Shown: positions 51,953 through 60,469 of the stretch, piece after piece | Position numbering within the stretch: position 1 is the first letter of the stretch | Layout of the letters: each line of letters begins with the position of its first letter | Assembly (NCBI RefSeq): GCF_004337505.1 | Contig: NZ_SJZI01000011.1 | Span: 8,300 to 72,299 of the forward strand | Direction of reading: 5' to 3' | DNA length: 64,000 nucleotides | Origin: Flaviaestuariibacter flavus | GTDB lineage: Bacteria; Bacteroidota; Bacteroidia; Chitinophagales; Chitinophagaceae | Notes under the pieces: generated by a model | What the model was told of the DNA's origin: nothing | The model's input: only the letters and a program-made list of their open reading frames with translations | The model's database searches: none | Translations under genes and position numbers: made by a program

Positions 51953-52749
51953 ACAAACTGCTTTTTGAGGTGATCGATGTCTTGCTCCATGTAATCGTAA
52001 GCGGCGCGGGTCACGGCCATTTCACCGTACCAGGCATATTCAAAGGTGCGGGTGATGCGAAAGAAAGGGTTGAAATAGTTGGTGCCAAGCAGCTGGCTCA
52101 CGTATACCCCGTTGGGGCGCTCGTGGCGGTACTGGATGATATTGCGCCCGGCCATCTCGCGGAGGAGCTGCAGGTAGCGCGCCCGGATGGCCGAGCGGTA
52201 GTCGCCGGCGGCGAGCGCGCGTGCTACGTCCGCGTCGTAGTCGCGGCTGAAGAAATCGGCTTCGGCATCCGCAGCCGTGCCTTCATCGTCAGCATTCGGA
52301 ACGCGCCGGGCAAACGGGTTGACGTTGAGCGAAAGCAGGAAAAAGTACAGCAGTGCCGCACAGCCAAGGGCGATAAGCGCCCAGAACAGGTAGCGCATCG
52401 CTCCCGACTCGAAAAGCGAAGCAAGCCAGCTTTTACCCTCCGGACGCTCTTCTTTGTTGCGGTGGTTCCAATACCAGTAATCCTTCGAGCGCCGCATGGA
52501 GTCCAGCTGCGCCGGCGGAACGCTCCGTGCGGCAACGGGCGCGCGGTCTTCGGGGCGTACGGGTAACAGGTAATTTTTCGGGGTATTCTCTTCGGAATCA
52601 CTTCTTTCTTCCGATTCAACCGTCGTGGTCTGTTCATCCGCCGATACAGGCGCCTCCGTTACCACCACCGTATCCGATTCATCCGTTGCCTGGGCACCGG
52701 CGGAAAAGCCCAAAGCCAGCATCAAAGCAAGCAGCCAGAAATTACGCAT
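51949..52749 (-). CDS. DUF4129-like membrane protein
   Basis: 266 residues from MRNFWLLALMLALGFSAGAQA at 52749; the 12-codon longer start overlaps the upstream gene more deeply and lacks a clean signal. An acidic periplasmic stretch (about 25-110) precedes one membrane helix (YLFWALIALGCAALLYFFLLSLNV), followed by a C-terminal helical domain (DYRSAIRARYLQLLREMAGRNIIQY, TFEYAWYGEMAVTRAAYDYMEQDI) matching DUF4129, which lies next to transglutaminase or MoxR systems elsewhere. Coupled to the SpoIIM gene by an 8-bp overlap. Confidence 0.85.
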   Translation of the reverse strand: MRNFWLLALMLALGFSAGAQATDESDTVVVTEAPVSADEQTTTVESEERSDSEENTPKNYLLPVRPEDRAPVAARSVPPAQLDSMRRSKDYWYWNHRNKEERPEGKSWLASLFESGAMRYLFWALIALGCAALLYFFLLSLNVNPFARRVPNADDEGTAADAEADFFSRDYDADVARALAAGDYRSAIRARYLQLLREMAGRNIIQYRHERPNGVYVSQLLGTNYFNPFFRITRTFEYAWYGEMAVTRAAYDYMEQDIDHLKKQFV

Positions 52750-53746
52750 GGGCGGCCTCCTCTTTGCGCACCTGGCGCCACACACGGATCGGGTAGATCA
52801 CAAAGTATCCGATTACAAACAGCAGGCTGGCAAGCAGGATCGACCCGCTTGCATAAAGCGGCATCTTGTAATGACGCGTGATAAAGCCTTCGATAAAAGC
52901 GGCCACCATGAACACGGGTATCAGGGCGAGTACGATCTTGATAGCGTCCTTGCCGCCTTCGCGGAAGGCCGTGAGGCGACGCTGGGTCCCCGGGAAAAGA
53001 AAGGAAGTGCCGAGTATGGCACCAGCCCCGCAGGTCATGATGATGGCGGTGATTTCAAGGGTGCCGTGCAGCATCACCGACACCAGCCAGTTGAAGCCGA
53101 GGCCGTGCTGGTAAAACATGTATTCGAAGGCGCCGATGCGCACCGATTCGCGTCCCAGCGCGATGATGCTCGGGATGCCGAGCAGGATGCCTTCACCAAA
53201 GTAGTGCAGTGATACCTGGATGTTGTTGAGCATGATCATGATCCACATCAGGAAGGGGCTCGTGTCGCCATAAACGTCGAAAGGATTGCCGGCAGCGATA
53301 TTCTTTTCTGTCATATCCACGTACGCATCGCCCAGCATCTGGCGCACGAAGCTTTTTTCCTGCATCGCGGAGAAGAACCCGACGCTAAAGAAAACCAGGA
53401 AAACGCCCAGGGCGAACAGCAGCACGCGGTAGTGGCGCGCGATCGCCAGGGGCACGTCGCGTTTTACAAACAGCGCGAGTCGGTTCGACGGATCCTTGCG
53501 GTTCTGGTAAATATTGAGGTAGATGCGCGAGGCAAGCGCGTTGAGGTAGGCCGTGATCTTGCTGGTCGGATAAAAAGTTTTGGCGTAGCCCAGGTCGTTG
53601 ACCAGCCGGGTAAAATGGCTGGCGGTTTCATCGGCATTGGCGGTACGGTCGTGCTCGATCTGCTCCCAGTGGTCCTTGTTCTTCTTGATAAATAAACCTT
53701 CGCGCAAACGGGTCTGTTTAGGCTTCGTAAAATACAGATTTTTCAC
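52742..53746 (-). CDS. Stage II sporulation protein M-like membrane protein
   Basis: 334 residues with a GTG start at 53746. A cytoplasmic N-terminal helical region (residues 1-100) is followed by about five to six membrane helices with the SpoIIM/DUF95 core: VFLVFFSVGFFSAM, FLMWIMIMLNNIQVSLHYFGEGILLGIPSIIALGRES, HGTLEITAIIMTCGAGAILGTSFLFPG. In Bacillus SpoIIM serves septal peptidoglycan hydrolysis during engulfment; here, in a non-sporulating lineage, function is unknown. First gene of the five-gene minus-strand operon. Confidence 0.9.
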   Translation of the reverse strand: MKNLYFTKPKQTRLREGLFIKKNKDHWEQIEHDRTANADETASHFTRLVNDLGYAKTFYPTSKITAYLNALASRIYLNIYQNRKDPSNRLALFVKRDVPLAIARHYRVLLFALGVFLVFFSVGFFSAMQEKSFVRQMLGDAYVDMTEKNIAAGNPFDVYGDTSPFLMWIMIMLNNIQVSLHYFGEGILLGIPSIIALGRESVRIGAFEYMFYQHGLGFNWLVSVMLHGTLEITAIIMTCGAGAILGTSFLFPGTQRRLTAFREGGKDAIKIVLALIPVFMVAAFIEGFITRHYKMPLYASGSILLASLLFVIGYFVIYPIRVWRQVRKEEAAHA

Positions 53747-53789
53747 TTCGCCGCAGCCGATTTAATCCTAACTTGTCCCCATCGCGCTT

Positions 53790-54602
53790 ATGTCCACCAT
53801 CCACATTCCCACGAGTTTCAACATCAGCATCACCTTCCCCGCGGCTTCCTTTCACCGGCGGCTGGGTGCCTGGGCCATCGACCTGGCGATCCTGATCACC
53901 TACCTGTATTTCCTCACCAAGATCTTCAGCGCCTTTGTGAGCGGAACGCCCTTCGATGAAGACGCCGAGCGATCGGTAGTCCGCGGCATCTGGATGTTCC
54001 TGACGGTGGTGCCCATCTTTACGTACCACCCGCTTTGCGAGCTGTTGCTCAACGGGCAAAGCATCGGCAAAAAAGTGACCCAGCTGCGGGTGATCAACGA
54101 CAAGGGCGGACGTGCCAGCATCTCGCAGGTGCTGATCCGCTGGCTGATCCGCACCTCCGACTACATGGTGCTGGTGGTGATCCTGATGTCACTGATCGCG
54201 AGCCGCTACCCGCAGGTGCTGACGCAGGTCGGTATTGCCTTCGGCCTGCTGGCCCTCGATATCATCCTGGTAAACGTAACCGCGCGTCACCAGCGGCTGG
54301 GCGATATCCTCGCCCATACCATCCTTATCCGGACCACCCAGAAGACCGGCATTGAAGAAACCATTTTCCAGCACGTGGTAGACACCTATACGCCGCAGTT
54401 CCCGCAGGTGCTGCAGCTTTCCGACCGCGACATCAACGCCATTAAGAATATCCTCGACTCGGCCCGCAGGCACCACGACTATGCCCTCGCCGAGCGCGCC
54501 GCCGACAAGATCCGCAACCACCTCCGGATCGACAATTCCATGTCGCCTTATGATTTCCTGGAGATTTTGCTGAAGGATTATAATTATTTGACGACGCACT
54601 GA
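53790..54602 (+). CDS. RDD family membrane protein
   Basis: 270 residues. RDD domain in residues 20-190 with the name-giving motif variant FHRRLGAWAIDLAILITYLYF, GQSIGKKVTQLRVINDKGGRASISQVLIRWLIRTSDY and RHQRLGDILAHTILI, giving three to four membrane helices. A ~75-residue C-terminal cytoplasmic helical region follows (LQLSDRDINAIKNILDSARRHHDYALAERAADKIRNHL). Divergent from the SpoIIM gene, a pairing common in Bacteroidota, so likely part of the same system. Transport or accessory role unknown. Confidence 0.9.
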   Translation: MSTIHIPTSFNISITFPAASFHRRLGAWAIDLAILITYLYFLTKIFSAFVSGTPFDEDAERSVVRGIWMFLTVVPIFTYHPLCELLLNGQSIGKKVTQLRVINDKGGRASISQVLIRWLIRTSDYMVLVVILMSLIASRYPQVLTQVGIAFGLLALDIILVNVTARHQRLGDILAHTILIRTTQKTGIEETIFQHVVDTYTPQFPQVLQLSDRDINAIKNILDSARRHHDYALAERAADKIRNHLRIDNSMSPYDFLEILLKDYNYLTTH

Positions 54603-54812
54603 CCTCCCCCCGGCCCCTCTCCGGAGCGGAGCGGGGTGACTCTGTGGATCATTCTTAATGTTTGTTACTGTCTGCTGATTGAACCTCGAAAGCAAAGAGC
54701 GGATGCCTTCGGCATCCGCTCTTTAGTATAGGATTAAACAGAGGACTGCTTAAACACAACAGGAAACTACCCGAGAGTCACCCTTTCCCCTTGGAAAGGG
54801 GCCGGGGGATGG
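54603..54812. repeat. Inverted GC-rich arms flanking a terminator (family G)
   Basis: Left arm 54603-54643 and right arm 54773-54812 share GGGGCCGGGGG and AGAGTCACCC in inverted orientation. The core holds the hairpin at 54694-54724. Between the convergent RDD gene and proS. Confidence 0.75.
54694..54724. terminator. Bidirectional terminator
   Basis: Perfect 14-bp stem AAAGAGCGGATGCC / GGCATCCGCTCTTT with TTC loop, in a convergent gap. Confidence 0.85.
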
Positions 54813-54831
54813 GTTTGGGCCGGGGCTGAGG

Positions 54832-56310
54832 TCAATACGCCCGGGCAAACAGCACCCGTTGCGTACTCGGCTTCCCGGTGAGGATGCACTTGCCTTCCTC
54901 CAGCGGGTTGTCGAGCGGAATACAGCGGATCGTGGCTTTTGCTTTTTCCTTGATCGCAGCTTCGGTTTCGGCGGTGCCGTCCCAGTGAGCGGAAACGAAA
55001 CCCGTTTTCTCATCGAGCACACGCTCGAATTCTTCCCAGGTATCTGCTTTGGTGATGTGTGCGTCGCGGAAGGCTTTGGCACGGGCGAATAGGTTGTCCT
55101 GTATTTCTACAAGAAGGCCCTTGATGCGCTCCGCCAGCCCTTCCAGCGGCACGGTCGATTTCTCTTTCGTATCGCGGCGCGCCAGCTCCACCACGCCATT
55201 GGCCAGGTCGCGGGCACCGAGGGTAACGCGCACCGGAACGCCTTTCAGCTCGTATTCGGCAAACTTCCAGCCCGGGCGGGTATTGTCGTTGTCGTCGTAT
55301 TTCACGCGGATACCGGCGGCTTTGAGCTCGGCGATCAGCTTATCGGCATGCGGTGCCATTTCGGCCTTGCCCTCGTCGCCCTTGTAGATGGGCACGATCA
55401 CCACCTGCAGCGGTGCGATCCGCGGCGGCAGCACCAGGCCCTGGTCGTCGGAATGCGTCATCACGAGGCCGCCGATGAGGCGGGTGCTCACGCCCCAGGA
55501 GGTAGCCCACACGTATTCCTGCTTGTTCTCTTTGGTGAGGTACTTCACTTCGAAAGCCTTGGCAAAATTCTGCCCCAGGAAGTGCGAGGTGCCGGCCTGC
55601 AGGGCCTTGCCGTCCTGCATCAGGGCCTCGATGCAATAGGTGTCTTCGGCGCCGGCAAAGCGCTCGGCGGGCGACTTCACCCCCTTGATGACGGGCATCG
55701 CCATATACTCTTCTGCGAAGGCGGCATAGACGTCGAGCATCTGCTTCGTTTCCACGATGGCTTCATCGGCGGTGGCGTGCGCCGTGTGGCCTTCCTGCCA
55801 GAGGAACTCGGCCGTGCGCAGGAAGAGACGCGTACGCATTTCCCAGCGCACCACGTTGGCCCACTGGTTCACCAGGATCGGCAGGTCGCGGTAGCTCTGG
55901 ATCCAGTCTTTATAGGTATTCCAGATGATGGCTTCGGAAGTAGGACGCACCACGAGCTCTTCTTCGAGCTTCGCCTCGGGGTCCACCATCAGCTTGCCTT
56001 TCTTTTCCGGGTCGTTCTTAAGCCGGTAGTGCGTCACCACGGCGCACTCCTTGGCGAAGCCTTCGGCATTCTGCTCCTCGGCTTCGAAAAGGCTTTTGGG
56101 CACGAAAAGCGGGAAATAGGCGTTCTGGTGACCGGTGTCTTTGAACATCCGGTCGAGCACGTCGCGCATGTTTTCCCAAAGGGCATAGCCATAGGGCTTG
56201 ATCACCATGCAGCCGCGCACCGCCGAATAGTCGGCGAGGCCGCCGCGGAGGATGAGATCGTTGTACCACTGCGAATAATCCTGTTCCCGGGAAGTAATTT
56301 CTTTGCTCAT
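54832..56310 (-). CDS. proS: Prolyl-tRNA synthetase (short, archaeal/eukaryote-like type)
   Basis: 492 residues from [19 protein letters not shown] at 56310. Class II synthetase charging tRNA-Pro. The short form without the bacterial editing insertion: after [23 protein letters not shown] come [58 protein letters not shown] (motif 2) and [22 protein letters not shown] leading to the anticodon-binding domain, then the C-terminal zinc-type extension ([30 protein letters not shown]) ending in Tyr. This class is normal in Bacteroidota. Confidence 0.97.
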   Translation of the reverse strand: MSKEITSREQDYSQWYNDLILRGGLADYSAVRGCMVIKPYGYALWENMRDVLDRMFKDTGHQNAYFPLFVPKSLFEAEEQNAEGFAKECAVVTHYRLKNDPEKKGKLMVDPEAKLEEELVVRPTSEAIIWNTYKDWIQSYRDLPILVNQWANVVRWEMRTRLFLRTAEFLWQEGHTAHATADEAIVETKQMLDVYAAFAEEYMAMPVIKGVKSPAERFAGAEDTYCIEALMQDGKALQAGTSHFLGQNFAKAFEVKYLTKENKQEYVWATSWGVSTRLIGGLVMTHSDDQGLVLPPRIAPLQVVIVPIYKGDEGKAEMAPHADKLIAELKAAGIRVKYDDNDNTRPGWKFAEYELKGVPVRVTLGARDLANGVVELARRDTKEKSTVPLEGLAERIKGLLVEIQDNLFARAKAFRDAHITKADTWEEFERVLDEKTGFVSAHWDGTAETEAAIKEKAKATIRCIPLDNPLEEGKCILTGKPSTQRVLFARAY

Positions 56311-56473
56311 GATGTTATGGCGATATTTGCTAATGTTTTGTGAATGCGAACCTGCTGCGCAACTGTTAAATGTCCTTTTGCCAACTTTACAGCAAGACCC
56401 TCCTGCCACCTGTCGCGGCCGGGGCGCCCAAAAGTAACACATCCCTCCGATTGCACCTTATAAAGAAGCGCTT

Positions 56474-57106
56474 ATGAAACCTGTTCTACCTGTCCTTCTT
56501 TTCTCCGCGGCACTTGCGGGCTGCAGCACTACTTACAAGTCGGGACAAACGCCCGACGACGTTTATTACGCAGCCGGCCGCCCGGTGCGCGAATACGAGG
56601 AAGTGGAAGAACGCAGCGTGGCGCGCCGCGACGAGCCCACGACGCAGGAAGACCGCTACCTGCGGATGCGCGTCCGCAACCGCCAGCGCTGGTCCGACCT
56701 CGACGAATACTACCGCGATCCCTACGCGTACAACTACCACTACTGCCAGTGCGGCTACGCCGTGAACCCGCGTCTCTCCTGGGGCTACTACTATTCGCCG
56801 TACAGCTATTACGGGCCGGTGGTATACCGCCCGGTAGTGCCCAACACGCCGCGCCGTTTCAACTTTGACGGCTGGCAGACGCCGCCGGCACCGACCGTGC
56901 AGACGGGAGGCAAGAACGAATATTACACGCCGCCCGCCAACAGCTACGAGCCGCGTAATACCCGCGGCGGCTCGCTCCGCGATGCCTATAACAATGGCAG
57001 CAGCTCGGGCACGCCGACGCGCAGCAGTTCGTCTTCTTCGTCCAGCTCCTCGTCTTCGTCCAGCTCCTCCTCGGGTAGCCGCAACGCAGGCGTGCGCCGA
57101 TTCTGA
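56474..57106 (+). CDS. Lipoprotein with Tyr/Pro-rich body and Ser tract
   Basis: 210 residues. Lipoprotein signal MKPVLPVLLFSAALAGC with lipobox LAGC (Cys17). The body is rich in Tyr, Arg and Pro (YYRDPYAYNYHYCQCGYAVNPRLSWGYYYSPYSYYGPVVYRP), followed by a run of about 17 serines near residues 183-200 and the end GSRNAGVRRF. The Ser tract is coded by related TCGTCTTCTTCGTCC and TCCAGCTCCTCGTCT 15-mers, a likely slippage site. Resembles vague Bacteroidota surface lipoproteins; function unknown. The next gene follows after 26 bp and may be co-transcribed. Confidence 0.85.
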   Translation: MKPVLPVLLFSAALAGCSTTYKSGQTPDDVYYAAGRPVREYEEVEERSVARRDEPTTQEDRYLRMRVRNRQRWSDLDEYYRDPYAYNYHYCQCGYAVNPRLSWGYYYSPYSYYGPVVYRPVVPNTPRRFNFDGWQTPPAPTVQTGGKNEYYTPPANSYEPRNTRGGSLRDAYNNGSSSGTPTRSSSSSSSSSSSSSSSSSGSRNAGVRRF

Positions 57107-57132
57107 TTCCTGAACCTCCCGAATACACCCAT

Positions 57133-58674
57133 ATGAACAAAGGGATTTTCCTGGCCCCGGTGCTGCTTGCAGCGGGTGCCCTCCGCGCGCAGGAGCCGAC
57201 CGACGCGCTGCGCTTTTCGCAAACCTTTCCCGGCGCCACCGCCCGTCAGCAGGCCATTGGCGGCGCCATGGGCTCACTTGGCGGCGACTACGGCGCCACT
57301 TTCGTCAACCCCGCCGGACTCGGGTTCTACCGCACCGGTGACTTTGTATTCACGCCCTCCTTTCATTGGGGCGATACGAAAGCCGATTACCTTGGCCGCA
57401 CCGAAAAAAGCAAGGAGCAGCGCTTCGACTTCAGCTCCATCGGCGTTGTGCTCGGGCATGCGCAAGGCAAACGCGGAGAACGCGGTTCTGCCTTTACCCT
57501 CGGCTTCAGCACGCAGGCCGACTTCCGCAGCGAGCTGCGTTACCTGGGCCGAAACCGGCAAAGCTCCTACTCGCAGCGGTTCCTGGAAGAACTGCAGCGC
57601 TCCGGTGTGCGTGATGGCTCGGCGGCCTACCTGTATCCCACCGGCTCCAGCCTTGCGATCAATACGTTCTGGCTCGACCCGGTGAAAGACGGTAGCGGCG
57701 CTGTTACGGGCTTCGCTACCAATTCGCCCATCGCCACCGGCCTTATCCAGGAGCAGTACATCCGCAGCCGCGGCGGCATTTACGAAGCCGCGGTGGGTGG
57801 CGGCGAACAGGTGACGTCGAAATGGTTCGTGGGCGGCACGCTCGGCATTCCGTTTCTGTATTACGACCGTAAGGCAACGTTCACCGAGGCCGATGCTACA
57901 ACGGACACCTCCAACCGTTTCGACTTTGCCGAGTACCGCGAAAACCTCAACACCTCCGGTGTCGGCATCAATGTGCGACTGGGCGCGATTTACAAGCCTA
58001 CCGAATTCTGGCGTCTTGGCCTGTCGTTTCAATCACCGACACTCTATAAACTCACCGACCGTTATTCATACGAGCTGACCACCAACACGGAGCATTACGA
58101 AGGCGAGTGGACCGATTATTCGAAGGACTATAATGACGGTAAGGAAAATGAATTCAGGTACCGCCTGGTAACGCCGCTCAAGGTTACCGGCTCGGTGTCC
58201 TTCGTCATCCGAGAAACACAGGATGTTTCAAAGCAGCGCGGCTTCATCACCGCCGACGCCGAATTCGTGCACTACCCGATGATGAAATACCTCACCGACA
58301 ACGACGCAGAAACGGATGACAGCGGCAACCAGCCCTACCTCGACGAGCTGAACCGCGCCATCAGGAACGCGTACCACAGCGCTTTCAACTTCCGCGTGGG
58401 TGGCGAGCTCAAATTCACCACCTGGATGGTGCGCGCAGGCGCGGCCTACTACGGCAACCCGTACAAGGAAGTAAACGGCGGCACCGGCCACCGGCTCAAC
58501 CTGAGCGGCGGCCTCGGCTACCGGGATAAAGGTTATTTCATTGACCTCACCTATGTGCACAGCCTTCAAAAAGATATCAACGCGCCGTACCGGCTTGCCG
58601 GTAGCCCCTACCCGATCGCCAGTACCAACCGCATGCAGGGAAATGTGGCGTTAACAGTCGGGGTGAAGTTTTGA
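57133..58674 (+). CDS. Outer-membrane beta-barrel protein, OmpP1/FadL-like
   Basis: 513 residues. Signal peptide MNKGIFLAPVLLAAGALRAQ. The mature start DALRFSQTFPGATARQQAIGGAMGSLGGDYGATFVNPAGLGFYRTGDFVFTPSF has the N-terminal hatch and GxxxNPAGL pattern of FadL/OmpP1 and PorV-like families, followed by many antiparallel strands and a last strand NRMQGNVALTVGVKF ending in Phe. Could transport hydrophobic compounds, or be a PorV-like T9SS relative; the hatch pattern favours the FadL-like reading. Ends 23 bp before palindrome D2. Confidence 0.85.
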   Translation: MNKGIFLAPVLLAAGALRAQEPTDALRFSQTFPGATARQQAIGGAMGSLGGDYGATFVNPAGLGFYRTGDFVFTPSFHWGDTKADYLGRTEKSKEQRFDFSSIGVVLGHAQGKRGERGSAFTLGFSTQADFRSELRYLGRNRQSSYSQRFLEELQRSGVRDGSAAYLYPTGSSLAINTFWLDPVKDGSGAVTGFATNSPIATGLIQEQYIRSRGGIYEAAVGGGEQVTSKWFVGGTLGIPFLYYDRKATFTEADATTDTSNRFDFAEYRENLNTSGVGINVRLGAIYKPTEFWRLGLSFQSPTLYKLTDRYSYELTTNTEHYEGEWTDYSKDYNDGKENEFRYRLVTPLKVTGSVSFVIRETQDVSKQRGFITADAEFVHYPMMKYLTDNDAETDDSGNQPYLDELNRAIRNAYHSAFNFRVGGELKFTTWMVRAGAAYYGNPYKEVNGGTGHRLNLSGGLGYRDKGYFIDLTYVHSLQKDINAPYRLAGSPYPIASTNRMQGNVALTVGVKF

Positions 58675-58696
58675 GAGAAAGGAAAAGAAGGTTCTA

Positions 58697-58825
58697 AACC
58701 GCGAAGAAAAAAGTTGAATAAGCGTTACGCTAAGGAATACAATTGAAAAGGTCCCGCCTGCGGCGGGACCTTTAACGTAACAACTTAGCATATCGCTTCT
58801 TCTTATTCTCTTAGCGGTGAAAGAC
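58697..58825. repeat. Palindromic intergenic element, family D copy 2
   Basis: Arms AAACCGCGAAGAAAAAAGTTG..GCGTTACGCTAAGG and CTTAGCATATCGC..TTCTTATTCTCTTAGCGGTGAAAG flank a terminator hairpin. Matches copy 1 at 2184-2322 in the arms but not the core. The right arm runs into the last codons of miaA. Confidence 0.75.
58747..58773. terminator. Terminator in the core of element D2
   Basis: Perfect 12-bp stem AAAGGTCCCGCC / GGCGGGACCTTT between convergent genes. Confidence 0.8.
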
Positions 58826-59720
58826 TCTTATTCTCCTTCAAATAACTTATTACTGTTTCAGAATCAGGCGCCATCCACGCGCTTCCTTCCTCCTTCCGGA
58901 ACCAGGTGAGTTGTCGCTTTGCATAATGACGCGTATTGGTTTGAATATCATTTACCGACGCTTCAAGTGTGCACTTGCCATCGAAATGCTCGAAGAGTTC
59001 TTTGTAGCCAACGGTTTGCAGGGCGTTGAGTTTGCGCAATGGCAGGAGCGCCCGGGCTTCTGCTTCAAGCCCGTCGGCCATCATCTGCAGCACCCGCCGG
59101 TTGATGCGGTCGTAGAGCTCTTCGCGCGGCAGGTCGAGCACGATCTTCACCACATCAAAGGGACGTTCCGACGGCTGCCGGCTGTGAAAGTCGAGGATGG
59201 AGCGGCCTGTTGCCTGCTTCACTTCCATAGCACGCAGCAGGCGGTGCGGGTTCTGCGTTTCGCCGGACGCGAAATAGTGCGGATCGGATTTTGCCACGAG
59301 TTGCTGCAACCACTCCAGGCCGTATTTTTCATAATCGGCCTGCAGCCCTTTCCGTATTTCTGCGGGGATTTCGGGGATGGCATCCATGCCTTCGCAAAGT
59401 GCCTTGATGTAAAGACCGGTGCCGCCAACCACTACGATCGTATCCTGCTTTTGAAAAACGCGGCGCGTTACATTCAGCGCATATTGCTCATACGAAGCCG
59501 CATGGAGGTTGTCGTATACCGAATGCGAGGCTATGAAATTGTGGCGCACCTTTGCCCGCTCCTCGTCGGTGGGGCGTGCCACGCCTATGTTGAGCTCGCG
59601 GTAGCACTGGCGGCTGTCGGCCGACAGCACTTCGGTTCCGAACGCCAGGGCCACATCGATGGCCACGGCAGTCTTTCCAACGGCCGTCGGCCCGGCAATA
59701 ACGATCACGGTCTTTTTCAT
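58803..59720 (-). CDS. miaA: tRNA dimethylallyltransferase
   Basis: 305 residues from MKKTVIVIAGPTAVGKTAVAIDVALA at 59720; the six-residue longer start is unlikely. Adds a dimethylallyl group from DMAPP to A37 of tRNAs reading UNN codons. P-loop AGPTAVGKTA (about 9-18), DSRQCYRELNIGVARPT, the GGTGLYIKALCEG loop and RHYAKRQLTWFRKEEGSAWM C-terminal region are all present. The last residues (KSLSPLRE) are encoded by the arm of palindrome D2 and look like an altered C-terminus. Confidence 0.96.
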   Translation of the reverse strand: MKKTVIVIAGPTAVGKTAVAIDVALAFGTEVLSADSRQCYRELNIGVARPTDEERAKVRHNFIASHSVYDNLHAASYEQYALNVTRRVFQKQDTIVVVGGTGLYIKALCEGMDAIPEIPAEIRKGLQADYEKYGLEWLQQLVAKSDPHYFASGETQNPHRLLRAMEVKQATGRSILDFHSRQPSERPFDVVKIVLDLPREELYDRINRRVLQMMADGLEAEARALLPLRKLNALQTVGYKELFEHFDGKCTLEASVNDIQTNTRHYAKRQLTWFRKEEGSAWMAPDSETVISYLKENKSLSPLRE

Positions 59721-59740
59721 CGCCGGTAAAGGTCGCAAAT

Positions 59741-59767
59741 AAAAGACCGCTGCGGTGCAGCGGTCTT
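59741..59767 (-). terminator. Terminator of the pRiA4b-like gene
   Basis: 11-bp stem AAGACCGCTGC / GCAGCGGTCTT with a T-rich tail on the minus strand. Confidence 0.8.
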
Positions 59768-59808
59768 CGATATTCCTTATCCGATATTCGTTATTCGATA
59801 TTTAAAAA
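59768..59808. repeat. Heptamer word array (family H)
   Basis: CGATATT, CCTTATC, CGATATT, CGTTATT, CGATATT, TAAAAAT in direct tandem. It covers the stop codon of the gene starting at 60371 (stop at 59802-59804). Confidence 0.75.
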
Positions 59809-60371
59809 TCCTCACCGCCACCTTCGTCATGACCCGACTCTTCGGGGCTGTGGTCGTCGCCACCGCCTTCGCCTTCGGTGCCGAAGCCTTCGGCGTCCTT
59901 GCTGAGGTCATACTTTTCTTCCACATCGGCAAAGCGTTCGCCGAGCAGGCTCTTGGCGCCGTACTGGCTCGGGGCGATGCCTTCGGAACGTACCGTGGTG
60001 GGGTAGGTCACTTTCGGGTTTTCTTCTTTCGACACACCGATCAGGGATACAAGGAAGGTCCAGTTCTTTGCCAGGTCGTACACGTATACGAATTTCTGGT
60101 TCGGGTCCTTGATCTCCGATCCGATCGTCACGTCCTTCATCAGCAGGGGCGCCATGCGGTAGGGCCGGTCGTAATGCTCGAGCGTGATCTCGCGGCCGCG
60201 CTGCCAGTTGTCGTTGCTGCGGAAAAACGTGGCGGCGTGCTTGTTGTCAAACTCGAATGCCTTCAGGATCGCGTCGTGCAGCTGGAAAAAGGTGTGTGTA
60301 TGGCGGATGGCGATATCGCGGTAAACACTATCGTCATCCTCGTACTGTACTCGAAACTTAAGAATCGCCAT
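59802..60371 (-). CDS. pRiA4b ORF-3-like (IS1096 passenger TnpR-like) protein
   Basis: 189 residues. MAILKFRVQYEDDDSVYRDIAIRHTHTFFQLHDAILKAFEFDNKHAATFFRSNDNW is the characteristic start of the pRiA4b ORF-3 fold, a family first annotated from plasmids and the IS1096 passenger gene but widespread in chromosomes. The second half (FVYVYDLAKNWTFLVSLIGV, PSQYG) also matches. A strongly acidic, Gly-rich tail (GTEGEGGGDDHSPEESGHDEGGG) ends the protein. No transposase or terminal inverted repeats accompany it, so it looks resident. Function unknown. A TATTTTTG -7 box lies 26 bp upstream of its start. Confidence 0.82.
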   Translation of the reverse strand: MAILKFRVQYEDDDSVYRDIAIRHTHTFFQLHDAILKAFEFDNKHAATFFRSNDNWQRGREITLEHYDRPYRMAPLLMKDVTIGSEIKDPNQKFVYVYDLAKNWTFLVSLIGVSKEENPKVTYPTTVRSEGIAPSQYGAKSLLGERFADVEEKYDLSKDAEGFGTEGEGGGDDHSPEESGHDEGGGEDF

Positions 60372-60396
60372 GCAGGGTTGCCAAATGGGTGAACGT

Positions 60397-60404
60397 CAAA
60401 AATA
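60397..60404 (-). promoter_or_regulatory. -7 promoter box of the pRiA4b-like gene
   Basis: TATTTTTG on the minus strand (TAnnTTTG). Heptamer array B3 begins 13 bp further upstream. Confidence 0.5.
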
Positions 60405-60417
60405 AGGAGAAACACAG

Positions 60418-60452
60418 GAATCTCGGATCTCGGATCTCGGACCTCAGATCTG
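60418..60452. repeat. Heptamer array (family B copy 3)
   Basis: GAATCTC, GGATCTC, GGATCTC, GGACCTC, AGATCTG on plus; CCGAGAT-type words on the sense strand of the downstream gene. Confidence 0.85.
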
Positions 60453-60469
60453 CGGAAAAGCCGGATTAT

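Noticed and set aside
56310-56442. Longer proS start
   Set aside because: Adds 44 residues with no similarity to ProS N-termini; [16 protein letters not shown] is the conserved opening.
59802-60371. Insertion sequence carrying an IS1096 passenger gene
   Set aside because: No transposase, terminal inverted repeats or target duplications around it; the family is common as a resident chromosomal gene.
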